64,000 nt of DNA, taken from the NCBI RefSeq assembly GCF_010686655.1, contig NZ_JAAGVY010000008.1, positions 62,001 to 126,000 on the forward strand, given 5' to 3'. The position numbers were made by a program, and so were the translations under genes. The notes under the pieces are model-generated. The model was given only the letters and a program-made list of their open reading frames with translations, ran no database searches and was not told the origin of the DNA. This DNA is from Cryomorpha ignava. Its GTDB lineage: Bacteria > Bacteroidota > Bacteroidia > Flavobacteriales_D > Cryomorphaceae. Below, in pieces: positions 16,383-25,432 of the stretch; position 1 is the first letter of the stretch; each line of letters begins with the position of its first letter.

Positions 16383-16624
16383 AACAGTATTTTTCTTAAG
16401 TAGGACAATATTAGTGCCTACTGTAAGGAAACGCTTTTAACATGATCTAAAAATCGCTGCAAGTACTGGTTACAAAGCGAAATTTAAAAAGTGAAATATT
16501 GTGTAGAGTCTAGTATTGGGGAACGTATTGGGAAGAACCGCAACATTCTGAGGGCAATTATTTCCTCATGAGAGGCAAGAAAAAAGAGCTGAATTTAAGA
16601 GGAATGTTGGCATGAGTGGTACGG

Positions 16625-17869
16625 TTAGCTAAATATCGCCAGTACCTTTCCGTTCAATTCTTTTCCAATTTCGGCCACGTTATACCCTTTTGTTTTCAGG
16701 TTCATTTTCTCAAAAACAGTTTTTTCTGAAATGCTGAAAAGAGTCAAATTTGCACGAACACCTTCTTTTATTTCGGGAATCTCTAAGTCGAGAATACGCC
16801 GGGGATTAATGCTGAAAGTGGCTACAAGTTTAGCTAAATCCATTGAGCTGCCCACGGCTGTATAAAGCACCGGAAAGAAAGATTCGATACTGGCCATTCC
16901 AAAATTGGCGTAATCGAACTCCAGTTTTTTATGCTCTTCATCTTCGGGGCTGTGATCAGAACTTATTACGTCTATCTTTCCCGATTTGAGGAGCTTAATA
17001 AGTTCTTTTCTATTCTGTTCTGACCGAAGTGGAGGAAGAACTTTAAAATTCGTGTCAAAATTTTCGAGCTCATTTTCGCTGTAGGCGATGTGAGCGGCAG
17101 TGGTTTCACAAGTTATCCGCAATCCGTCCTTTTTCGCGGAAGCGATACGCTTTATAGACATTGCCGATGAAACCGGGCCGAGATGAAGTCGCCCATTTGT
17201 GTACTCGAGGAGGGTTAGGTCGCGTGCAACCATCATCTCTTCGGCAATAGCCGGAATACCTTTTAAGCCGAGCAGTGTAGATTGTACACCTTCATTAATT
17301 TGCCCATTTGGAATGAGCGTGGCATCGTAAGGGAAATGGATAACAGTTGCATCAAAATTTTTGGTGTAGAGAAGTGCGCGGTGCAGCAATCCCGATTCTG
17401 AAATAGATTCTTTATCGTCACTAAATGCTTTTGCCCCGGCGCGGTACATATCGTACATTTCGGCAAGGCTCTCGCCGGCGCGCTTTTTAGAAATCGTACC
17501 AATTGGTACAACTTGTACTTTACCCGATTTTGCCCGATTGAGCAAATACTCCACTGCCCCCTTATTGTCTATCGGCGGATTGGTAGATGGCATAAGCGCC
17601 ACAGCGGTAAATCCGCCATTTGCAGCAGCCTTTAATCCACTTTCCAGATCTTCTTTTTGCTCATCGCCCGGATCGCGGAAATTGGCGCGCATATCCATCC
17701 AGCCTATAGATACACAGAGTCCTTCGCTTTCAATAACCTTATCAACCTCGGTTTTTATAGAAGCAGCAATTTTAGTAATCTTACCGTTTTCGATTAAAAT
17801 ATCCCTTTTCTTTCCATTGTCGGGATGGCGTTCATCTACGATTGTGGCTTTTGAAATGCGGATTTTCAT
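16625..17869 (-). CDS. Dihydroorotase-like protein lacking the HxH metal motif
   Basis: A 414-residue amidohydrolase of the dihydroorotase type (usual length ~420-430). Active bacterial enzymes carry D-x-H-x-H-x-R-x-P-G; here the segment (residues ~59-68) reads DMRANFRDPG, so both metal-binding histidines are Arg and Asn. Later sites are partly kept: VIHFPYD, RLHLGPVSS, and the catalytic-aspartate region ISSDHSPED. Loss of HxH resembles the inactive 'PyrC-prime' DHOases that only scaffold aspartate transcarbamoylase in other bacteria. A catalytic role in pyrimidine synthesis is therefore doubtful and a structural role more likely. The gene follows the BatA-like gene by 12 bases, as in many Flavobacteriia, and is probably co-transcribed with it. 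Confidence 0.85.
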   Translation of the reverse strand: MKIRISKATIVDERHPDNGKKRDILIENGKITKIAASIKTEVDKVIESEGLCVSIGWMDMRANFRDPGDEQKEDLESGLKAAANGGFTAVALMPSTNPPIDNKGAVEYLLNRAKSGKVQVVPIGTISKKRAGESLAEMYDMYRAGAKAFSDDKESISESGLLHRALLYTKNFDATVIHFPYDATLIPNGQINEGVQSTLLGLKGIPAIAEEMMVARDLTLLEYTNGRLHLGPVSSAMSIKRIASAKKDGLRITCETTAAHIAYSENELENFDTNFKVLPPLRSEQNRKELIKLLKSGKIDVISSDHSPEDEEHKKLEFDYANFGMASIESFFPVLYTAVGSSMDLAKLVATFSINPRRILDLEIPEIKEGVRANLTLFSISEKTVFEKMNLKTKGYNVAEIGKELNGKVLAIFS

Positions 17870-17881
17870 GCGGATCAGGTA

Positions 17882-19960
17882 TTATATCTGTGGGGTCTGA
17901 ACTCTGGTTTTTTGTGTTTTCCAAAAGCGTAAAAGGAGTGTTTCGGCAAGGAGGAAAATCAGAGCTAAAATTAAGCAGATTTTCCACAGCTCGGTGCCTT
18001 TGCTCGCTTTCTCAATTCTTCTGCTCAATTGAGCAGAATCGCCATCGTAAATTCTTATTGGATTTCCGGGAATAGCCTTTACTGTTTCTTCCAGTTCGGC
18101 CATGGTATACGAGGCGAGATTGCTCTCTGAACGTGGGTAGTTTAAACCAACTGCGGCCAGCGTGTCGTTTCCCAAAATTACGTCGTAATTTCCAGCTTCG
18201 GTTACATCAGGGCCGGGGTTGATTTCTATTCGCCCATTGCGCACATTGTGCTGTGGTATTACGTCAACTTTTCCATCTATTCCCACCAAGTGAAATACAG
18301 ATTCTGTTCCCATCGCCATTCCCGGAAGGGTAAAATAATTGCCTACATCTATCGCGTTTACTGAAGTGGAGCGGCTCATCTCGGCCATGCGCAACGTGGT
18401 GGCTACAAATAAGGCGTGTCGCGAAAAGCTATTGCCGGGAATGCTTAGCGGGGCAGCCAGGGCGTAAAAATTTCCCTGACCGGTATTGTAACTTGTCAGG
18501 AAAATGTCGCCGTTGCCCAGGGTCATCAAATCGTCTGCATTTGAACTTAATGAACGTGAATATTTGAGGTATTTCTCGGCTTTTGGCAAATCGATATTTC
18601 GCGGAAGCTTCTGGAAAATTCCTTTGTAAAGCGGGTGCTCGGTGTTTAAGCTGCGCACTTGAAAATTGCCAGTAACGATTTTCGCAATTCCACCCGCATC
18701 CATATCGGCGAGAAAGCCATTGTACTGATCTAAATCCGGATTTTCGGACGGGATAAGCCAAACGCTACCACCACTTGAAGCAAATGTTTTAAGCTCTGCC
18801 GAAAGGCCAGACGAAATTTGATTTAACTCATAAAGAATAATCAAATCGTAATTGGGAAGCTCCGCATAGTTCACGTCGTTTACAGATACGGTTTGATATA
18901 CATAGCTCGAGTCGCCTTTAAAAACCGCTGTAAGATACGGATCGCGCTCGGCATTGTTTGGCCTGATAGCAAGGGTGTTAATCTCTTTAAATACGTTGTA
19001 CGAAAGGTTGTAAGTATCGTCGTAAGTTACCGGAAAATCATCTATCGTAACCGAAAGGCGCTTGATGCCGGGAGTGTCATGGACAAACGAAAGAATGGTG
19101 TCTGTCGCGCTATTCGCGGAAGCTCCAAAACTACCTATTGCTGCCTGCGCTCCATTGATCGTGAGCTTAAGGGGTACATCTTTCACCGCTTCAGATCCCG
19201 TATTGGCAATGCGCACATTCAACTTTTCAGAATCGCCTATTTTGCGAACGGGCGACGAAAACCAAACCGAATCGATGTAGAGGTTGGCGGGAGAATTTCG
19301 ATTGATATAAACCAGTGAAATGGTACTTGTGGTATCGGTTTCAATTTCGGCTAAGTTGTATCTAGATTTTTGAAAATCGCTAATAATGTAGTTCTCTTTT
19401 ACGTTTCCCGAATCGTCTGATTTTAGCAAATCGTTTTGCCGGTTTAGTATTTCTTGAATGCCGCGCGATTGTGGGCTCACCGCAATGTTTTGTACCATAT
19501 CGGTAAACTCATTTTTGCCGACAAGGCGCTGGTGCTTCCCTTCAAAATCTTGGGTAAGCAATTGAAAACGATCTGTAGCGGCGTAGGCTTCGGCAATATC
19601 TAAAGCCCTGTTTTTGGCTACTTCGAGCATCACACCCGCTTCGCTCTCGCCTTCCATGCTAAAGGAATTATCTATAAAAACCGAAACAGATTTTCCCGTT
19701 TCTAAGGCAGTTGTGTCGTTTTCGGCAATAAATGGCTGGGCAAATGCAAAGACCAAAAAGGCAACGGCCAGGAGGCGCATTAAAAGAATAAGCAGATGCT
19801 TTAAACGGTTCTGACTTTGCGTTTGATGTTTAATTTCCTTCAGAAACCGCACATTGGTAAAGGGAATGCGCTTAAACCTCCTGAAATTAAAAAGGTGTAT
19901 GATAACGGGTATCGCAAGGGCAGCAAGGGCGTAAAGAAAAGCTGGATATAAAAACTGCAT
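17882..19960 (-). CDS. BatA-like vWA-domain inner-membrane protein
   Basis: A 692-residue protein. The N-terminus is the Bacteroidota BatA domain: TM near residues 5-22, the FRRFKRIPFTNVRFL block, and a second TM (HLLILLMRLLAVAFLVFAFA, ~55-74). Then comes a von Willebrand factor A-like domain whose MIDAS motif DNSFS starts at residue 97. A large periplasmic region with beta-sandwich segments follows, and a final TM near residues 660-685 (WKICLILALIFLLAETLLLR). Proteins of this type are linked to envelope stress in Bacteroidota, but their biochemical role is not settled. It is first in the operon with the dihydroorotase-like gene and has a good promoter at 19992-20021. Confidence 0.85.
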   Translation of the reverse strand: MQFLYPAFLYALAALAIPVIIHLFNFRRFKRIPFTNVRFLKEIKHQTQSQNRLKHLLILLMRLLAVAFLVFAFAQPFIAENDTTALETGKSVSVFIDNSFSMEGESEAGVMLEVAKNRALDIAEAYAATDRFQLLTQDFEGKHQRLVGKNEFTDMVQNIAVSPQSRGIQEILNRQNDLLKSDDSGNVKENYIISDFQKSRYNLAEIETDTTSTISLVYINRNSPANLYIDSVWFSSPVRKIGDSEKLNVRIANTGSEAVKDVPLKLTINGAQAAIGSFGASANSATDTILSFVHDTPGIKRLSVTIDDFPVTYDDTYNLSYNVFKEINTLAIRPNNAERDPYLTAVFKGDSSYVYQTVSVNDVNYAELPNYDLIILYELNQISSGLSAELKTFASSGGSVWLIPSENPDLDQYNGFLADMDAGGIAKIVTGNFQVRSLNTEHPLYKGIFQKLPRNIDLPKAEKYLKYSRSLSSNADDLMTLGNGDIFLTSYNTGQGNFYALAAPLSIPGNSFSRHALFVATTLRMAEMSRSTSVNAIDVGNYFTLPGMAMGTESVFHLVGIDGKVDVIPQHNVRNGRIEINPGPDVTEAGNYDVILGNDTLAAVGLNYPRSESNLASYTMAELEETVKAIPGNPIRIYDGDSAQLSRRIEKASKGTELWKICLILALIFLLAETLLLRFWKTQKTRVQTPQI

Positions 19961-19991
19961 ACAGACGTACTCGTTTATGATCGTCGGGGGT

Positions 19992-20021
19992 CAAATATAC
20001 ATTGAATGTTTTAAGAATCAA
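19992..20021 (-). promoter_or_regulatory. Promoter of the BatA-like/dihydroorotase-like operon
   Basis: On the minus strand TTG (20021-20019) is followed after exactly 19 bp by TATATTTG (19999-19992), a near-ideal Bacteroidota promoter, about 30 bases before the ATG at 19960. Confidence 0.7.
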
Positions 20022-20237
20022 GGATGCGCGCACACCGGATTAATAAAACCTGTTAATGCTGCGTGTTTCAGCTCTGATAAGACATTTAAGTGTCTGACCA
20101 ATAGAGTTCAATAACCAGACGCGCGAACTTTCGACCATAGGGAGTGCGTACATATGCCAAGGAGTCCCGCTGTGGCGGGATGACTGTTTGCAAAAGAGGT
20201 GCAAAGCAGATAGCGGACTTTATATAAAGATGCTATT

Positions 20238-21212
20238 TTAATAAGGAAGCGCGTCGGTACTATCAAAAGTAGAATTGGTAAGTTGCTCTTCTTTCTTTGA
20301 CTCCAGGTTGCGTTTAAATATTTGTAAAACACCGTCAATTCGCTTATTATAATAAATTGATTTTCCGGATTTAGCCCAGGCGGGATACGCAGCATTCTCT
20401 ATTACGAATTTAGGTCCAAGACCATTTTCTGAAGAGTAATCATAAACTTCTAACTGCCCGTTTATAGCAATAGCTACCTGCTTACCATCAGGCGACCAGT
20501 CGTAGCTCGACATGCGCGAAGAGGTTTCGTAGAGGGAATAATTCTTCATTTCGTTTTCGTCAAAAAGCATAAACGAATTTTTATTTGGCTCATTTTGAAT
20601 ATACGAAATCTGTTTTTCGCCCGGCACGATGCGCAGCGAGTTACGCGCGCCTCCTCGTAGTCCGATTTCACTCATTTGTCCGCTTTCCAAATCTTTTCGA
20701 TAAAGGGTCTCAAAGCGCCCATCGGTTGACTTGAAATACAAAGCCTCTTTTTTTGAAGGACTCCAGAGTGGTTCAGACTCAATAGATTCTTTAGTAGTAA
20801 TACGTACTAAGTTTGACCCATCTAGATTGCTGGTGTAAATGTCACGGTTGTTTTCGGCTGACGACATGAAGGCAAGTTTATTGCCATTTGGCGACCAGGC
20901 GGGGAAGCCTTCGATTGCCGGACTGTTCGTTACGTTTACTGTCTCGCCGCTCTCTAAATCGTATATATAAACATCCCAGTTGCCAAAGTCTTCGCTCATA
21001 TAGGCAAGTTTTGTGCGGTCGGGAGATAACATTGGTTTTGAGATTTTTACCGAATCATTTAAGAGCGGTTCGATATTCCCTTTTCCGTTCATTTTATAGA
21101 GTTGCTCAATGCCGGTTTCTTTGGTGATTAGTAAAATGGGATCTTTGCCTTTATCAGAAGTGCACGAAGCCAGTATTAGAAAGGGCAAGCAGAGAAGTAA
21201 AAGTTGTTTCAT
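20238..21212 (-). CDS. TolB/PD40-type beta-propeller lipoprotein
   Basis: A 324-residue exported protein. The signal MKQLLLLCLPFLILASC ends in a lipobox, so it should be lipid-anchored, probably at the outer membrane. The rest is made of WD40-like PD40 repeats, such as MLSPDRTKLAYMSEDFGNWD, FPAWSPNGNKLAFMSSAENN, SYDWSPDGKQVAIAI and YPAWAKSGKSIYYNKRIDG, giving roughly six propeller blades. The usual role of this fold is protein-protein interaction in the periplasm; no partner is evident nearby. The frame opens two codons earlier with TTG, but ATG 21212 is the better start. It appears to be a single gene. Confidence 0.8.
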   Translation of the reverse strand: MKQLLLLCLPFLILASCTSDKGKDPILLITKETGIEQLYKMNGKGNIEPLLNDSVKISKPMLSPDRTKLAYMSEDFGNWDVYIYDLESGETVNVTNSPAIEGFPAWSPNGNKLAFMSSAENNRDIYTSNLDGSNLVRITTKESIESEPLWSPSKKEALYFKSTDGRFETLYRKDLESGQMSEIGLRGGARNSLRIVPGEKQISYIQNEPNKNSFMLFDENEMKNYSLYETSSRMSSYDWSPDGKQVAIAINGQLEVYDYSSENGLGPKFVIENAAYPAWAKSGKSIYYNKRIDGVLQIFKRNLESKKEEQLTNSTFDSTDALPY

Positions 21213-22054
21213 TTCCAAATTTTATTGAGCGACGAATGTACACAGATTATAATTTTAGGGCGGATGGTTAGTTTTAAATTTTGGTAAATGGGATTTAAAG
21301 GGATGCCAAGTAATAAGGACTTGTGGGAAAAGAGTTGCCACTAATGTGGTTATTGAGCATGTCGAAATGCACGAATAAAGATTTTGTGGCGGGAAAAAAA
21401 TTGCCACGAACTTAGCGAAAGCGATCTCACCGAAGGTAATGCACGAATAAGTGTTTTGTGTTTATTTTTCTGTTGGGTCGTTCTTAAAAATTAAATCCAC
21501 TTATGAACCATTAAAATGTGCGGTGGCGCCCTTCAGGGATCTTATCTCTATACACATCGTCAGGTGAAATTCAATTTTTAATTTTAGATCATACAATTGT
21601 CTGAATACCAAGGCCTTCCCGCACCCTATCCCAAATTAGCGTAACGACTCACGAATACCTTATAAAATAAACACTTATGAGTAAAAGGGCACCACCGCAC
21701 ACCTCTTATAAGGGAATAATGGTATTCATAAAAATACCACCTCACCACGACCTGAAGGTTATCTGAAATTATGGTTCTCATGGAACATTAATGTGTGCGT
21801 TGGAAGCTCCCCATTTAGGCGATGTGCTGAGCTTGTCGAAGTAGGTTGGGTGTGCGCGAAGCATTGATAGACAGTGCTTTGGATTGTCGTAGAAATGGAT
21901 TTATTGAAATAAGGATTCTAAAAGTATCATATTTCTTCGCTCCTACATTATACCAAGTAAGTTAGATCTCAAAAGATGTGTTGCATTGAGCGGCGTCGAA
22001 ATGTGTATAGAGATTAGCTCAGTGATGGGGCGGGAAGGCGTTTTTATGGAACTA
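21213..22054. repeat. 842-base gene-free region with degenerate dispersed repeats
   Basis: No convincing frame is seen. It holds a degenerate tandem pair around 21320-21475: each unit has TTGTGG, GGGAAAA, TTGCCAC and GCACGAATAA in order. It also holds three relatives of a short motif: TTGAGCATGTCGAAATGC (21353-21370), TGAGCTTGTCGAAGT (21828-21842) and TTGAGCGGCGTCGAAATG (21987-22004). AT-rich stretches lie between. Such text is common filler in Bacteroidota chromosomes. Confidence 0.6.
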
Positions 22055-23044
22055 TCACTCACCACCTTTAGTCATTCCCAATTTCTCTTCTGCAAAAGCA
22101 GAAATAGCCTCGAAAACCTCAGGAACAGCTCCAGATTGTAAATCGCTGGCAATAACGTGGTTGTTTGCCGTTGGGAATTCAACCAAAACGTTTTTATCGG
22201 CTGGTGTGCCTAGGTTTTTATGCATATCACGCACAGCAGATACTTTAATCACCGGGTCTTGATTTTCTTCATTCCGGTAATAAACACCGCTAAAAACAGG
22301 GCAATGCACTTCCCGATAGGTGTCATTGGTGGCAATCGTTTCTACCAATTCTTCAAGCGCCACAACCGCTTCAAGTCTATAGGTAGAATACCAGAATTTC
22401 TTGTATTCATCGCTCGCTTCAACGGTTCTAAAATCGCCACCAAAAACGAGTCTGGCAATTTGCAAACCCCAGGGATCGTTCAGCAGAAATGCAGCAGGAT
22501 CGTTTATTTCCATATTGGGCGAAAAGTTAATCAGGCCTTTTATTTCGGGATAGGTTGCAGCGAGCTTAATGGCGAGCGTGCCCCCGGTCGAAGTGCTCAT
22601 TATTACTACTTCGTCGCCCAGATTTTTGGCTATGGCATATGCCTCCTTTGCAGAATTCCAGAGACGGTCGGCGGTGAGTTGAACCATTGCATCAGTGGTG
22701 TCTATGCCGTGATCTGAAAGCCGAGCCAGATAAAGATTGCAACCGTATTTCTCTGCGAATCGCACATGTGTTGGGAAACCTTCGCGTCGGCTGGCCGAAA
22801 ACCCGTGGAGGTAAAGTATGGACACCTTCGTTTTGGATTTTATTGATGGATCGTTCCAAACAATTTTCGCTTCATTCCCTCGTTTCAGCGTGTGCAGCGC
22901 ATTCTGATTGTTTACAAAGTCTTGTAACTCTGTATGATTCTCAGGGATTACAGAGAGGGCAGAGCCGTATTCGGGTGTTTTTGGCGACGGCCCCAGAAAA
23001 TACACAATTGCCAGAAGCAGAATAGTTAAGAGGAGCTTTATCAT
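22055..23044 (-). CDS. Alpha/beta hydrolase, membrane-anchored or exported
   Basis: A 329-residue serine hydrolase. An N-terminal hydrophobic segment (MIKLLLTILLLAIVYFLG) acts as anchor or uncleaved signal. The oxyanion region is VSILYLHGFSASRREG. The nucleophile elbow reads VIMSTSTGGTLAIK, a Ser-Thr-Ser-Thr-Gly-Gly version of GxSxG in which the first glycine is serine. The catalytic histidine is likely the one in PTANNHVIASD, and the acid may lie in YRNEENQDPVIKV. Family members are esterases or lipases; the substrate cannot be read from sequence. It stands alone between two gaps. Confidence 0.8.
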   Translation of the reverse strand: MIKLLLTILLLAIVYFLGPSPKTPEYGSALSVIPENHTELQDFVNNQNALHTLKRGNEAKIVWNDPSIKSKTKVSILYLHGFSASRREGFPTHVRFAEKYGCNLYLARLSDHGIDTTDAMVQLTADRLWNSAKEAYAIAKNLGDEVVIMSTSTGGTLAIKLAATYPEIKGLINFSPNMEINDPAAFLLNDPWGLQIARLVFGGDFRTVEASDEYKKFWYSTYRLEAVVALEELVETIATNDTYREVHCPVFSGVYYRNEENQDPVIKVSAVRDMHKNLGTPADKNVLVEFPTANNHVIASDLQSGAVPEVFEAISAFAEEKLGMTKGGE

Positions 23045-23134
23045 AGCTGCAAATTTGATTTATTTATCAATACGAAGCGTATTAAAAATGGGTACGCACT
23101 TAGCAATCCGGTGATTTGATTTTTAGAATTAAAC

Positions 23135-23905
23135 TCAGTATTTCTCAAAGGCGCCAAGTCCAAACAGGGCAAAATCGTATTTAACCGGATCTTCCGGGTC
23201 TAATTTTCTTAGCTTTTCTGTGAGTTCTACAACAGCTTTCCAGTCGTCTTGCTTACGCGAAAGGAGTTTGAGTTTGCGCGCAACACGCGAAGTGTGCACA
23301 TCGAGCGGGAGATATAGCTGGGCGGGCGACATGGTTTTCCAAATTCCGAAATCTACGCCCTTTTCGTCTGATCGAATCATCCAACGCAAATACATATTCA
23401 TCCGCTTGGCAGCAGATCCTTTTAAGGGATCGGGTAGGTGCTTTTTGCTTCTCACCAAATGTGGGCCAGAGAAGAAATTAGTTTTAAATGTATTCCATCC
23501 GGTACCGGGATTTTGCAAATCGACTTTAAAACTTTCGGCTATAGCGTTTTCCAGCCCGCCTTCTGATCTGTATATTCGCTGCAAAGCATTTAAAAAAGCC
23601 AGCAAATCATCGTAATTAAATGTGCGGTGAACAAATCCCTGAAACCGGGCTAAGTCTTTCTCCTTAAAGTTGAGAATAAAATCGTGCGGAGCATTGTCCA
23701 TCAACTCCATTAGTTTTAGCGCATTGTTAATGATGGTTTTGCGCTGACCCCAGGCAATTACAGATGTCAGGAAGCCAGCGATTTCAATATCTTCCTTCTT
23801 TGAAAAGCGATGTGGAATCTGAATAGGATCGGTCTCAATAAAATCGGTGCGATTGTATTGTTCAGCCTTTTCATTCAGTAAAACTATTAATTCTGATTTC
23901 TTCAA
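23135..23905 (-). CDS. TIGR02757-family protein
   Basis: A 256-residue cytoplasmic protein of the conserved TIGR02757 (DUF2400-like) family. It shows the family blocks [51 protein letters not shown], and [19 protein letters not shown]. The fold appears helix-hairpin-helix-like, distantly resembling DNA glycosylases, but no activity is proven. The start codon is TTG (23905-23903), overlapping the LolD stop as TTGA, so translation is presumably coupled to lolD. No in-frame ATG gives a complete family N-terminus. Confidence 0.85.
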   Translation of the reverse strand: MKKSELIVLLNEKAEQYNRTDFIETDPIQIPHRFSKKEDIEIAGFLTSVIAWGQRKTIINNALKLMELMDNAPHDFILNFKEKDLARFQGFVHRTFNYDDLLAFLNALQRIYRSEGGLENAIAESFKVDLQNPGTGWNTFKTNFFSGPHLVRSKKHLPDPLKGSAAKRMNMYLRWMIRSDEKGVDFGIWKTMSPAQLYLPLDVHTSRVARKLKLLSRKQDDWKAVVELTEKLRKLDPEDPVKYDFALFGLGAFEKY

Positions 23906-24576
23906 ATTGCAATTTTTGGCAGTGGCGCTGCAAATTTACCATCAACCATCGTAAGTGTTCGATCGGCCATTTTTGCCAGATCTTTATTATGAGTTACGAT
24001 TACAAAAGTTTGATTGAATTCCTGGCGAAGCTCAAAAAACAAGTTGTGCAGATGGTTTGCATTTTTTGAATCGAGATTTCCTGAAGGTTCGTCGGCAAAG
24101 ATTACTGCGGGACTGTTCATCAATGCGCGAGCTACGGCCACGCGTTGTTGCTCACCGCCAGACAGCTGTCCGGGTTTGTGATCTTTCCGGTGGCTCAAGC
24201 CCAGCCTTTCTAGCAATTCCGATGCGCGGATAGCTGCTTTTTCTTTGTTTAAGCCGGCAATAAAACCGGGCATACACACATTTTCCAGTGCAGTAAACTC
24301 GGGTAATAAGTGATGAAACTGAAAAATAAATCCGATTTCCTGATTTCGGAAAACCGACAATTCACTTTTACTGAGTTTGTTAATATTCGTGCCTTTAATA
24401 AACAGACTACCCGAAGTAGCTTTATCAAGCGTGCCAAGAATTTGCAGCAAAGTTGTTTTTCCCGCACCTGAATCGCCGACAATTGAAACCACTTCTCCAG
24501 CTTTTATCTCCAGATTCACGCCCTTTAACACCTCTAAATCACCGTAAGTTTTTATAATTTTACTCGCCTTGATCAT
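23902..24576 (-). CDS. lolD: ABC transporter ATPase, LolD type
   Basis: A 224-residue ATPase. Walker A is [18 protein letters not shown], the Q-loop region is [20 protein letters not shown], the signature [15 protein letters not shown], and Walker [13 protein letters not shown] with the following TFVIVTHN H-loop. [16 protein letters not shown] and [10 protein letters not shown] are hallmarks of LolD, the ATPase of the LolCDE complex that releases lipoproteins from the inner membrane to LolA. MacB- or FtsE-like ATPases are close alternatives. No LolC/E permease gene is adjacent, as is common in Bacteroidota. It is followed, with overlap, by the TIGR02757 gene. Confidence 0.88.
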   Translation of the reverse strand: MIKASKIIKTYGDLEVLKGVNLEIKAGEVVSIVGDSGAGKTTLLQILGTLDKATSGSLFIKGTNINKLSKSELSVFRNQEIGFIFQFHHLLPEFTALENVCMPGFIAGLNKEKAAIRASELLERLGLSHRKDHKPGQLSGGEQQRVAVARALMNSPAVIFADEPSGNLDSKNANHLHNLFFELRQEFNQTFVIVTHNKDLAKMADRTLTMVDGKFAAPLPKIAI

Positions 24577-24740
24577 AAGCCTGCGAAGATAGGGTTTGTG
24601 AGTAAATGAAACGAAGGGTTTTCGGAAATTATAATTTGAGGCAAAAGAATGAGCTCGGCTTTTATTCCTGTTTATAGTTTAAGGCATAAAAACAGCTTTA
24701 CATCATTGGATCACCTTAGCAAATAGTTGGATCAGACTCG

Positions 24741-25097
24741 CTACTCTGCTGGAACATTACTGCTCACTATTTGCAAACCCACAATAGAAATAACAAGTGT
24801 TGAGAGAAAAAATAAGCGCCAAAAGGTTATCGGTTCTTTAAATAAAATAATCCCCATTATCACTGTTCCAATCGCACCTATGGCACCCCATACGGCATAT
24901 GCTGTTCCTACCGGTATGGCATTCTCGCCACCCATAGCTTTAAAAAGAAGCAGCATGCTTATGCTTACGCAAATAATAAAGGAGAGCAACCACATCCACA
25001 TTTCTTTGCCTGAGGCATGTTGAGCTTTTCCAAGACTTATTGCAAAGCCCGTTTCAAATAGACCGCCGATCAATAGAAATATCCAGTTTATACCCAT
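24741..25097 (-). CDS. Small multidrug resistance transporter, SugE/Gdx-like
   Basis: A 118-residue four-helix inner-membrane protein. The first helix carries the essential glutamate in LIGGLFETGFAISLGKAQ. The second and third helices span SFIICVSISMLLLFKAMGG and AIPVGTAYAVWGAIGAIGTV. The fourth ends LSTLVISIVGLQIVSS. VGTAYAVWGAIGAIGTVIMG is the SMR signature. The segment around the glutamate and the KAQHASG loop look nearer to SugE/Gdx guanidinium exporters than to EmrE drug pumps, but a single protein does not settle this. It functions as a dimer. No guanidine riboswitch-like leader was recognised. Confidence 0.85.
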   Translation of the reverse strand: MGINWIFLLIGGLFETGFAISLGKAQHASGKEMWMWLLSFIICVSISMLLLFKAMGGENAIPVGTAYAVWGAIGAIGTVIMGIILFKEPITFWRLFFLSTLVISIVGLQIVSSNVPAE

Positions 25098-25266
25098 TTG
25101 GATGTCAGTTAATTAAGTGTAATTTATCGAAAAGAACGCCATCATCTTTTATCGTAGCGGCTTACCCTCTTGATATATCGATTAGAAACGAATGTCATTT
25201 AAGCAGGGCAATCTGCTTGCTGTCATTCGCCGAAAAGGAAAAGCTTGACCCAATTAGAAAAAAGGC

Positions 25267-25395
25267 TTATTTATATTTCTTGTGTTTTTTCTTTTTCTTC
25301 GATCGGGCATTCATATACCTCGCAAAAATAATTAAGGCAACAATAAAGCCGATTACAAGTCCTAATTGTGTAGTGAGTCCAACTGCTAAGATCAT
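25267..25395 (-). CDS. Possible 42-residue single-span membrane peptide
   Basis: An ATG (25395-25393) to TAA (25269-25267) frame encodes one hydrophobic helix (LGLVIGFIVALIIFARYM) and a strongly basic tail (NARSKKKKKHKKYK). This 'positive-inside' pattern suits a small membrane protein with a cytoplasmic tail. TACCTTTTG upstream resembles a -7 box with one extra base. It lies in the 335-base gap between the SMR and DUF5686 genes, which otherwise holds nothing. No homologue is known to me and it could be chance. Confidence 0.4.
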   Translation of the reverse strand: MILAVGLTTQLGLVIGFIVALIIFARYMNARSKKKKKHKKYK

Positions 25396-25432
25396 AGTGT
25401 TTAAGATTTTCAGGCAAAAGGTATAAAATATA

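Noticed and set aside
20108-20395. 95-codon minus-strand frame overlapping the end of the beta-propeller lipoprotein gene
   Set aside because: Different frame of an established gene, no features of its own.
24577-25266. Guanidine riboswitch for the SMR transporter
   Set aside because: I looked for conserved ACR/G-rich hairpins near the gene start and saw none; a covariance-model search would be decisive.
25040-25426. 128-codon plus-strand frame
   Set aside because: Covers the antisense of the SMR start and of the possible small membrane peptide; its own translation has no coherent topology.
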